Assembly: GCA_964369885.1 (NCBI GenBank)
Contig: CAYJGQ010000044.1
Span: 1 to 16,427, forward strand
Source of the DNA: Heteroruminococcus sp964369885
GTDB lineage: Bacteria > Bacillota > Clostridia > Oscillospirales > Ruminococcaceae
Direction of reading: 5' to 3'
DNA: 16,427 bases
Part shown: positions 7,759 through 14,468 of the stretch, piece after piece
How positions within the stretch are numbered: the stretch's first letter is position 1
How the letters are laid out: every line of letters starts with the position of its first letter
Translations under genes and position numbers: made by a program
Notes under the pieces: model-generated
Databases searched by the model: none
What the model was told of the DNA's origin: nothing
What the model saw: the letters and a program-made list of their open reading frames with translations, nothing else

Positions 7759-8973
7759 CTATCCTCCACCTTTTTTGTAAAAGGACTCCTTGTCCTTTTT
7801 CATGAGAATATCAACCTTACCCATGAGCTCAACCCTGGTTTGGGCGGAATGCTCGGTGTCAAAACACATAAAGCCAAGATTTGCATGAACTCTAAACTCC
7901 TCCTGCTTGTCTTGTTTTTCCACCAAGGCTCTTATTCTTTCCACCACCCTGAGCATATCGCTCTCTGTGATGTCTTCCAGAACTATTAAAAATTCATCTC
8001 CCCCTATTCGCGCAGGGAAGTCTTCCTCTCGCACCGCTCTTTTCATGGCCTGCGCCACATTTACAATATATCTATCCCCCGACCTGTGTCCGTATGTATC
8101 ATTTACATGCTTTAATGCAAACAGGTCGGCATATATAAGCCCAAATTTGGACTTCTTACTTTCGCACAGCTCATCAATTTTATGATCAATAAATCTTCTG
8201 TTGTAAAGCTTGGTCAAATCATCTATGTACAGCTTGTACTCTGTTAGTATCTTTTTTTGTATAACCTTGCCGTGTAGTGATTTTGCCTCGTCAGCCTTGC
8301 GTTTATATGGGTGTAGATCTATTAAAAATGTATTAAATAAAAACAGGCAATAAAATAATACAACCACAAATATTGTTGTGGAAAACATTGAAACAAAAAG
8401 CTCGGTGTCGGCAATAACATTTGTAAAAATGTAGGAATCATACACCACAAAAGTAATTAAAATAGTCGTGGTTATCGACATTATTTCGGAGTAAATTTTT
8501 GCTGTTGATATATCCACCAGCTTATTTTTGGGAATGCAAAACTCGGCCAACTTCATGATTATAAATAACATCAGATGCGAAACTACAACGGTTTTATAAA
8601 ACAGCTCGTTATTTGTATAGACAGCTAAAATATTTGTACCCATTACATAGGCTGTTATTACAACTACGATTAAATGCACCGCTACTATGTTAAGCAAAAA
8701 ACCTGAAACAGCAAACCATACCTGGCGAAGTCCTGCCTTTGATATAATATTAAACTCCAAAAAATAGGCTATATAGCTAAAAATATAAAGCGTAAAGTAG
8801 GGCAGCCCCCAAAAGTATGCGGCGGTAAATATGCCTGCATTTAGTAGGGCAAATGTAAGATTTAACAGGGCGCTAATTTTTGAATACTTTAGGATACTGT
8901 TTGCAAACCTTAGAGTAAAAAAGCTATGAAATGCATAGGTAAAAAATCCAAGCACTACCCAAGTATAGTTCAA
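7759..8973 (-). CDS. Membrane diguanylate cyclase (GGDEF) with RxxD site, first of a tandem pair
   Basis: Predicted c-di-GMP synthase. The 404-residue product has about seven hydrophobic segments in residues 1-217, then a GGDEF domain (about 235-395) with the typical DDLTKLYNRRF entry, ADLFALKHVNDTYGH and GGDEF at 324-328. R315-E-E-D318 is a correctly placed RxxD inhibitory site, so feedback control by c-di-GMP is likely. The family-level resemblance of the membrane part to that of the next gene suggests an old duplication, but the two are well diverged. The start is a TTG at 8973 with AGGGGGTG 5 nt upstream; an earlier TTG at 9003 has no spaced site, and no ATG occurs before about residue 110. 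A strong promoter and operator lie at 9182-9231. The signal sensed by the membrane part is unknown. Confidence 0.88.
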   Translation of the reverse strand: MNYTWVVLGFFTYAFHSFFTLRFANSILKYSKISALLNLTFALLNAGIFTAAYFWGLPYFTLYIFSYIAYFLEFNIISKAGLRQVWFAVSGFLLNIVAVHLIVVVITAYVMGTNILAVYTNNELFYKTVVVSHLMLFIIMKLAEFCIPKNKLVDISTAKIYSEIMSITTTILITFVVYDSYIFTNVIADTELFVSMFSTTIFVVVLFYCLFLFNTFLIDLHPYKRKADEAKSLHGKVIQKKILTEYKLYIDDLTKLYNRRFIDHKIDELCESKKSKFGLIYADLFALKHVNDTYGHRSGDRYIVNVAQAMKRAVREEDFPARIGGDEFLIVLEDITESDMLRVVERIRALVEKQDKQEEFRVHANLGFMCFDTEHSAQTRVELMGKVDILMKKDKESFYKKGGG

Positions 8974-9196
8974 GTCGGCACCCCCTCGTGCAAAAAAGTA
9001 CAACCTGCCTACTGCGTCAATTCAGAACACACCGCTATATCTGCTTTGGGTATGTTTTGTCGCTAAAACTCATCTCAGATAAAACCACTGAATATATGCT
9101 AAGCCAGCACTTTCGCTCTAACTCTTGCTCCAATGCTCAAAATATTTGTGGCGGTGTCAGTCGGCAATTACAATTCGACCAATTACAATATATACT
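8974..9196 (-). other. Long 5' leader of the cyclase operon
   Basis: From the predicted start (about 9196) to the TTG codon there are about 223 nt without an ORF of note. I looked for c-di-GMP-I and c-di-GMP-II riboswitch cores and saw none. A 7-bp long-range pairing (ACACCGC/GCGGTGT) exists but is expected by chance. Role unknown. Confidence 0.3.
8979..8986 (-). promoter_or_regulatory. Ribosome binding site deciding the TTG start of the first cyclase
   Basis: AGGGGGTG, one base off the full anti-anti-SD sequence AGGAGGTG, with a 5-nt spacer to TTG at 8973-8971. Confidence 0.6.
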
Positions 9197-9210
9197 ACCT
9201 ATATTGTAAT
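9165..9210. promoter_or_regulatory. Operator: perfect 11-bp inverted repeat plus a direct repeat over the cyclase promoter
   Basis: ATTACAATATA (9182-9192) and TATATTGTAAT (9200-9210) are exact reverse complements around a 7-bp spacer, and they cover the -10 box and the expected start of transcription. A third copy of the half-site lies alongside: CAATTACAAT at 9165-9174 repeats exactly at 9180-9189. The geometry is that of a repressor operator with an auxiliary site. Between the direct copies, TTCGACC (9174-9180) matches the Spo0A box complement TTCGACA at 6 of 7 bases. The binding protein is not known. Confidence 0.7.
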
Positions 9211-9231
9211 ATTTTAACTGTAAATTGTCAA
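9203..9231 (-). promoter_or_regulatory. Sigma-A promoter of the cyclase operon
   Basis: TTGACA (9231-9226), 17-nt spacer, TACAAT (9208-9203); 6/6 and 5/6 to consensus. Start expected near 9196. The -10 box lies inside the left-to-right inverted repeat, so repressor binding would exclude polymerase. Confidence 0.8.
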
Positions 9232-9307
9232 AGTTTTTGTGCCAAATTTTTCCTGAAATTGTGAAATTTAGTGTTTATTACACTTTTTTATAGACTAAAG
9301 CAACACC

Positions 9308-9336
9308 ATTACATTAATATCCATGTCTATTATAAT
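9308..9336 (+). promoter_or_regulatory. Possible antisense promoter reading into the 3' end of sigK
   Basis: ATTACA (9308-9313), 17 nt, TATAAT (9331-9336). The -10 is perfect and the -35 is 4/6. RNA would start near 9343 and run antisense to sigK, whose stop is at 9386. Such hits are common by chance in AT-rich gaps. Confidence 0.25.
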
Positions 9337-9385
9337 CCGCACAGCTGTATAACTTCACATTTTTACGACCCTGATATGGGTATGG

Positions 9386-10072
9386 CTACGCCCCAAAGGC
9401 TATTTTTAGCTTTTCTATGGCCTTTTTCTCTATACGCGAAACATAGGAGCGTGATATTTTAAGTCTTGTAGCCACCTCACGCTGGGTAAGCGGAATTTGG
9501 CCTTTAAGGCCGTAACGCAGGCGTATTATCTGCCGCTCCCGCATGTTTAAGGCGGTATCTATGCATTTATGCAGCTGTTCCGACTTCATTTGCAGATCTA
9601 TTGTTTCAAGAATATCGTCCTCCTGCGACATTATATCCATAAGGGTCAATGCGTTGCCATCCTTGTCGGTATCTATGGGATCGTTTATTGATACATCGGC
9701 GCCGCTTTTTTTCTTGGAACGAAAGAACATTAAAATTTCATTCTCAACACAGCGCGAGGCATAGGTGGCAAACTTTGTGCCCTTGTCACAATCAAAGGTG
9801 GACACAGCCTTTATAAGCCCTATTGTACCTATGGATATAAGATCTTCCTGATCCCTAACCGAGGAGTAATATTTCTTTATTATGTGGGCAACAAGCCGCA
9901 GGTTGTGCTCAATTAGCTTGTTTCGGGCCTCAACATCACCCTGCTTTATAAGCTGTAAACATTCCCGCTCCTGCGCCGCACTAAGCGGTTTTGGGAACGA
10001 CCCTCCCCCGGATAAGTGCAGTGCCAAATAAACAAAATTACACAGGGCAAATAATATCAGTGCTGAATACAT
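9386..10072 (-). CDS. sigK: Sporulation sigma factor SigK (pro-form)
   Basis: This is the late mother-cell sigma factor that directs RNA polymerase to coat and cortex-maturation genes. The 228-residue product closely follows Bacillus SigK: PKPLSAAQ, ARNKLIEHNLRLVAHI (50-65), EDLISIGTIGLIKAV (76-90), GTKFATYASRCVENEILMFFR (given by key residues YASRC and NEIL, region 2, about 45-120) and region 4.2 LTQREVATRLKISRSYVSR (195-213). Residues 1-20 (MYSALILFALCNFVYLALHL) are hydrophobic and match the inhibitory membrane-associated pro-sequence cut by SpoIVFB. The gene is uninterrupted: no skin-type insertion. The start at 10072 has GGGAG 7-8 nt upstream and aligns with pro-SigK; the 27-residue longer ORF is rejected. 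A sigma-E-like -10 box at 10107-10114 gives a short leader. SigE is the close alternative; the PKPLS start and pro-region favour SigK. Confidence 0.93.
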   Translation of the reverse strand: MYSALILFALCNFVYLALHLSGGGSFPKPLSAAQERECLQLIKQGDVEARNKLIEHNLRLVAHIIKKYYSSVRDQEDLISIGTIGLIKAVSTFDCDKGTKFATYASRCVENEILMFFRSKKKSGADVSINDPIDTDKDGNALTLMDIMSQEDDILETIDLQMKSEQLHKCIDTALNMRERQIIRLRYGLKGQIPLTQREVATRLKISRSYVSRIEKKAIEKLKIAFGA

Positions 10073-10106
10073 ATGGACACTCCCCTTCACTTTAAGGCCT
10101 ACCCAT

Positions 10107-10114
10107 ATTGTATG
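10107..10114 (-). promoter_or_regulatory. Sigma-E-like -10 box for sigK
   Basis: CATACAAT on the minus strand, a full match to the sigma-E -10 pattern CATACAnT, with a leader of about 28 nt to the start codon. The -35 part is weak (ATT about 17 nt upstream). In Bacillus sigK is transcribed by sigma-E with help from SpoIIID, which can compensate for a poor -35. Confidence 0.5.
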
Positions 10115-10195
10115 CTTGCCATGGTTTGTACAATGCCACCGCCATAAATACAATAGCGGCAGTACACATCAAAGGCAAACACACCCGCTGTTTTT

Positions 10196-10238
10196 GGCAC
10201 ATCTACATGTTGCTCACGGGGGCATGTGAGATGTGTCC
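10196..10238. repeat. 43-bp imperfect inverted repeat between the amidase gene and sigK
   Basis: On the minus strand the outer 16 and 14 nt make 14 pairs with two single-base bulges (arms begin GGACACATCT and end AGATGTGCC) around a 13-nt loop. No T-run follows on the minus strand, so it is not a typical terminator. It lies between the amidase terminator and the sigK promoter and could be a regulator site or a structured RNA. Confidence 0.45.
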
Positions 10239-10272
10239 GCCTGTTTTAAGTAAAAAACCACAGCAAATTACT

Positions 10273-10302
10273 CACCCCCCAACCAAAGCAGGTCGGGGGG
10301 TG
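10273..10302 (-). terminator. Probable terminator of the amidase gene
   Basis: CACCCCCC/GGGGGGTG forms a perfect 8-bp stem, with ACC/GGT inside the 14-nt loop, 20 nt after the stop codon. The T-run (TTTTTT) comes about 15 nt after the stem instead of directly, so it is somewhat atypical. Confidence 0.6.
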
Positions 10303-10321
10303 ATGATATGTATGTTTGGAG

Positions 10322-13300
10322 TTAAGGCTCAGAGGGCTGGGAGGACTGTGGGGTTACCGACGAGGCCTCATCTTCCACCGTTATGGTACAGGTAGCCGTC
10401 TTTGACCCACTGTCGGTGGTAACGGTTATTTTGACCGTTCCCTTGCCCACCACCGTCACATTGCCATCCTGATCCACGGTGGCAACATCGGTGTTATCGC
10501 TTTTCCAAGACACCGACTTGTTGGTGGCGCTTGCAGGTGTCACCGCTGCGTTTAGGGCAAAGGTGTCGCCCACCGAAGCATTAAGATTTGTTGTGTTAAG
10601 GCTAACTCCCTCAACATCAACACTCTTGGCCTCCACCGTGACAACACAGCTGGCGGTTTTTCCGCCATCATCGGTGGTCACCATAATGGTGGCCGAGCCA
10701 ACGGCCAGAGCCTTTAGTTGTCCCGATTGATCCACCGAAACCACCTTGGGATCCGAGCTCTTCCAACTTATGCCCTTTTGGGTTGCCCCCTCGGGCAGTA
10801 TGGTTGCCACGAGGGTATGCTCGCCATCCACAGTCAGGGTCAGCAGTGTTTTATCAAGGCTTACCCCTGTTACCGCCACAGTGGCATCGCTGACCGTAAC
10901 GGTGCAGGTGGCGCTCTTGGAGGTGTCGGCATCTGAGGTAGCGGTTACGGTGGCGCTACCCTTGCCCTTGGCCGTTATCTTACCGTTTGAGTCGACCGTC
11001 AACACATCGGTGTCGGAGCTCTTCCAGCTTACTGTTTTATCACTTGCGCCGGCAGGGCTAACGGTGGCTGTCAGGGTTTCGGTATCACCTGTTTCCAGGC
11101 TCAAGGTAGTTTTGTTTAGACTAACAGAAATGTCCTCGCTGACCGTAACGGCACAGGTTGCAGACTTTTTACCGTCGGCCGTGGTAACGGTTATGGTGGC
11201 CGTACCGTCGGCTATCGCCTTTACATTGCCGTTATCATCTACCGTTGCAATCTTGGTGTTGGAGCTTTTCCAGGTAACGCTCTGGCTTGCGCCCGAGGGT
11301 GTAACCGTGGCGGTTAGGGTTTCCTGTGCCCCAACTGCAAGGGACAGGGTGGTCTTGTTAAGGCTTACACCTGTTGCGTCCTTAACATCGGTAGATCCCA
11401 CCGACTGCACACCTGTGACCACATTTCCACCGCCCTGTGCCAGGAAGTAGGACTCTATGGCCACAGCAATGTTGTTGGCAATTTTGGTCTGATAGCTTGA
11501 TGTGCAGAGTTTTTTATACTCGGTTTCGTTGGTAATAAAGCCTGTTTCGGCAAGAATTGAGGGGTACTGCGACACACGGGTTACATAGTAAAGACCGTAT
11601 TTCCCACCTCTGTTATTTGTCGAAAGGGCTTTGGACATGCCGCTGGACACCTGACTTGCAAGTCCCGAGGCCCAGCTGCGGAAGTAAAATGCCTCACTAC
11701 CTGCGGCCGAGGCCGTGGCGGCGTTTGCATGTACCGAAACGTAGAGATTTGCATTGAAGCTCTCGGCGCTGGCCACACGGTCATCCATATAGCTTGCATC
11801 GGCGCCTACCATACGCACCGAGGCACCCATGCTTTGTAGTGCCGCAACAAGTTTTTCGGAAATGGCCTCATTTATATCGGCCTCGGTCATACCGGGGAAG
11901 CTTACTGCGCCGGGCTCACGTGTGCCATGTCCCGAGTCCACCACAATGTAGGCTCCGCCAAGTCCGCCACCGCTCATGGCGGGTGGGTTGTTAAATCTAA
12001 ACACTATGTTTCCATCATCGGTGTAGGCTTTGTAGCCCAAAAATCCGTCCTTGAGGCTTAGTTTAAGTGTGCTACCACTCCATTTTGCCGAGGAAAATAG
12101 CGGATTTTTGTTCAGGGTCAAATCATCGGGAACATCATCGGTGTTTTGAAACTCAATATTTATGGCCGAGGAGGAGTAACTAAAGTCATAGCTTACAAGT
12201 TGCTCGGTAAATATTGTCACGGTGGTGTAGCGGCTGTCCGAGTCGACCTTTAGACCGCTTATTGTGTTATCCTTTGCCTCTTGGCTTGTGGACTGCACAT
12301 CGCTTGCATAAACACGCTGACCGGAGGCCAAATTGTAGTAGGTAAATGTGGTGCTGCCATCCTTGTAGACAATTTGGTCGCCCACGGTGTAATCCAGCAC
12401 TCCCTTGGCCAATGGGTAACAGCTTGGGTCGGAGATGTCGTCCAGGCGATCTGTGGGGAAGGTTTCGGCCTGCGCGGCTGTAACCACAACCGGTGCGCCA
12501 TCGCTTATATCAACAAGCTTATTCACCTTTACATAGGCCCCCGAAAGGCTCATCGTAGAGCCCTCGTAGCTTGCTGTTACGCTTATCTGTCCCAGGTTTT
12601 GCACCGATCCTGTGGCGTTTGGTGCGGTGTAGGTGCCTGTGTATTTTACATATGACGATTCCTTGTCGGTATCGTCATCATCGGCGGTGCTTTTGGCAAG
12701 GGTTATGGTGCGCCCATTAAGCGACGCCGTAACGCTTGCGCCATCATACGCCATGGCCGATATGGTTATATCCATGCCGCCATCCACCGTAATGTTGCCG
12801 GTGGGATCTATTTCTTTTAACACCGTAACGGTACGCGTAACGGTGTAGGTCATGGTCTTTTCCTTGTGCTCAATTTCAAATGTGTTCTTGCCACCCTCAA
12901 GCTCATATGTCACGGTGAAAAAGCCGGTATCATCGGTGTCAATTTCCTCACCATTTATGGTAACAGGGTTGGTGGGGTCGGAACCGCCCGAGAAGGTTAC
13001 ATTTCTCTCCTCGGTGGAAAATGTGTTTTGGGTGGGCTTACTTACCGTAAGCTCGGTAAAGAGGAAGTCGGGGTTTATTTCATCCTCAAATATTTTCAGC
13101 AATGTGTCGGTGGTGCCCTGTGGGTTTAGCACAAGTCGGGACAACGAATCATAGGCACTGCCGCTATATCCCACCATATCCTTTAGTAGTGCAAACTGCT
13201 TTGCAAGTTCGTCGGGAGATGACCAACCGGTTTGGTTGGTGCAGGCGCGCTCGGAGGACTGCACTACATATAAATCCATGCCGTTGCGAGAGCACAGATC

Positions 13301-14305
13301 GCTCCACCATGCGGCCACGGTTTCAAATGGTATTGCAGGGTCGGTTATCGAGCCGTAGGCATCAACCGCAACAAAATCCACCAGTTTGTTCTCAACATAA
13401 CCCTTTACATCGGCGTTGCCGCTACCAAGGGTGGTAAAGGAGGCACTGGTGGCCGAGCCGCTCTCGTTCTGTGATGAGTTCATCCATACAGGGTCGGTCA
13501 AGACACCAAGCTGCACCCCTCTTGCATGGGTGCGCATGGTGGTGGAAAGATGCTCAACAAGGTTGTCGGGCACCTGTGTCATGTAGTTTTCATACCCAAT
13601 AGAGCCACCTGCACGCAGGTAGTCGGCGTAGCTGTTCTCGGTGGCCGGATTGTAGTAACTGCGAAGGAGCACGCCATCTATGTTATAGGAGGCAAGGTCT
13701 ACCAGTGCCGTGGCACTGTTGTCCATAACTTCACCGGTTACAGCCCCGGGATGGGATAGGCTTACGCCATCATGGTCCAGAAGTGCATCATAAATTGCAT
13801 AGACATACATGTTGTTCTCACGAGCTTTGTCAACGATGTAATCCATGATATCCAAAACCTCAGAGGTTTGGGGAAGGCTTTCGGTTTTATACAGCACACT
13901 GTCCTTGGTGGCAGTGTCTATAATTACGGTGTTCATCGAGAGGTTTTTGGCATTCTGTATTGCTGTGTCGATCTCCTGCTTTACCTTGTCATCGGCCGTG
14001 GGGGTGCTCACCAAAAAATCCACCCCCGGCACAAGGTAGACAGCCTTCATCTGGCTGGGTTTATTATAACTTACCGGCTGGGTGATAATGCCATCATCGG
14101 CCTCGGGAGGCAATGTATCCCCCTCACCAGTGATAACATCATCGGGGGACTGCTCGTCCTGCCCCTCGCCCGACTGCTCCAGTCCGACGCCTATAGAGGG
14201 TGGACCAAGCGCCATGGCCGTTACCGCCGCCATTATCATAACCATGGCAAAAATTCCGCCCAACACCCAAAGTAATCTTGCATTATTTCTTCCCTGTTTT
14301 TTCAC
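10322..14305 (-). CDS. Membrane-anchored N-acetylmuramoyl-L-alanine amidase with degenerate GHL10-like barrel and four Big_2 repeats
   Basis: Predicted extracellular zinc amidase cutting the MurNAc-L-Ala bond of peptidoglycan. The 1327-residue product has a basic tail, one TM segment (about 11-33), an acidic linker, a TIM-barrel-like region (about 86-430), Ig-like beta stretches (about 430-620), an AMIN-like segment (about 690-780, inference), an Amidase_3 domain (about 786-955) and four Big_2 repeats (976-1310). Amidase ligands and base are all present: His793 in DSGHG, Glu808, His859 in SVHANA, Glu920 in AETGFITN. The barrel aligns along its length with the GHL10 lipoprotein encoded upstream but has R215-S216 in place of the Asp-Asp pair, so it is probably non-catalytic. 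The start is a GTG with GGAG 6 nt upstream; upstream ATG (14368) and TTG (14401) are alternatives. No sorting signal follows the Big_2 repeats. Confidence 0.88.
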   Translation of the reverse strand: MKKQGRNNARLLWVLGGIFAMVMIMAAVTAMALGPPSIGVGLEQSGEGQDEQSPDDVITGEGDTLPPEADDGIITQPVSYNKPSQMKAVYLVPGVDFLVSTPTADDKVKQEIDTAIQNAKNLSMNTVIIDTATKDSVLYKTESLPQTSEVLDIMDYIVDKARENNMYVYAIYDALLDHDGVSLSHPGAVTGEVMDNSATALVDLASYNIDGVLLRSYYNPATENSYADYLRAGGSIGYENYMTQVPDNLVEHLSTTMRTHARGVQLGVLTDPVWMNSSQNESGSATSASFTTLGSGNADVKGYVENKLVDFVAVDAYGSITDPAIPFETVAAWWSDLCSRNGMDLYVVQSSERACTNQTGWSSPDELAKQFALLKDMVGYSGSAYDSLSRLVLNPQGTTDTLLKIFEDEINPDFLFTELTVSKPTQNTFSTEERNVTFSGGSDPTNPVTINGEEIDTDDTGFFTVTYELEGGKNTFEIEHKEKTMTYTVTRTVTVLKEIDPTGNITVDGGMDITISAMAYDGASVTASLNGRTITLAKSTADDDDTDKESSYVKYTGTYTAPNATGSVQNLGQISVTASYEGSTMSLSGAYVKVNKLVDISDGAPVVVTAAQAETFPTDRLDDISDPSCYPLAKGVLDYTVGDQIVYKDGSTTFTYYNLASGQRVYASDVQSTSQEAKDNTISGLKVDSDSRYTTVTIFTEQLVSYDFSYSSSAINIEFQNTDDVPDDLTLNKNPLFSSAKWSGSTLKLSLKDGFLGYKAYTDDGNIVFRFNNPPAMSGGGLGGAYIVVDSGHGTREPGAVSFPGMTEADINEAISEKLVAALQSMGASVRMVGADASYMDDRVASAESFNANLYVSVHANAATASAAGSEAFYFRSWASGLASQVSSGMSKALSTNNRGGKYGLYYVTRVSQYPSILAETGFITNETEYKKLCTSSYQTKIANNIAVAIESYFLAQGGGNVVTGVQSVGSTDVKDATGVSLNKTTLSLAVGAQETLTATVTPSGASQSVTWKSSNTKIATVDDNGNVKAIADGTATITVTTADGKKSATCAVTVSEDISVSLNKTTLSLETGDTETLTATVSPAGASDKTVSWKSSDTDVLTVDSNGKITAKGKGSATVTATSDADTSKSATCTVTVSDATVAVTGVSLDKTLLTLTVDGEHTLVATILPEGATQKGISWKSSDPKVVSVDQSGQLKALAVGSATIMVTTDDGGKTASCVVTVEAKSVDVEGVSLNTTNLNASVGDTFALNAAVTPASATNKSVSWKSDNTDVATVDQDGNVTVVGKGTVKITVTTDSGSKTATCTITVEDEASSVTPQSSQPSEP
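10376..11380 (-). repeat. Four tandem Big_2 (bacterial Ig-like) repeats in the amidase
   Basis: Four units of about 83 residues, each with VSLN/DKT...TLTATV.P.GAS...V.WKSS...V.TVD..G.v.A...G.ATITVTT......A.C.VTV. The copies differ clearly in sequence, so the array is old and not a recent slippage product. Such domains commonly form surface stalks or bind cell-wall glycans. Confidence 0.88.
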
Positions 14306-14311
14306 GCTACG

Positions 14312-14333
14312 CTCCGTTCTGCCGAGTTTCGGC
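14312..14333 (-). promoter_or_regulatory. GGAG site and adjacent hairpin before the amidase GTG start
   Basis: GGAG (14315-14312) lies 6 nt before GTG at 14305. Five bases upstream of it GCCGA/TCGGC (14321-14333) forms a 5-bp hairpin with a 3-nt loop. If translation really begins further upstream, this hairpin would instead be coding. Confidence 0.45.
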
Positions 14334-14387
14334 GTGTGTTCTATTGATGAAATTTTACAGGTTGTCATTTTAATTTGCAGCGCCACC

Positions 14388-14414
14388 CTGCCCCATGACA
14401 AAAGGTTTGGGCAG
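14388..14414. other. Small hairpin in the lipoprotein-amidase gap
   Basis: CTGCCC/GGGCAG with a 15-nt loop, the only structure I see in the 163-nt gap apart from the one next to the amidase start. No T-run follows, so the two genes may be co-transcribed; no convincing promoter was found in the gap. Confidence 0.25.
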
Positions 14415-14468
14415 TTACAAGCACTATCACCCCAAGTGTACTACTTAGAGTTTACTTTCTACACAATT

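Noticed and set aside
9288..9310. Plus-strand terminator-like hairpin AGTGT-TTATT-ACACT with a T-run
   Set aside because: The stem is only 5 bp and there is no plus-strand gene to its left, so the match is probably chance.
10746..11450. Plus-strand ORF of 234 codons
   Set aside because: It lies wholly antisense to the Big_2 repeats, has a low-complexity Val/Ser/Thr composition caused by the opposite-strand repeats, and shows no ribosome binding site or family motif.
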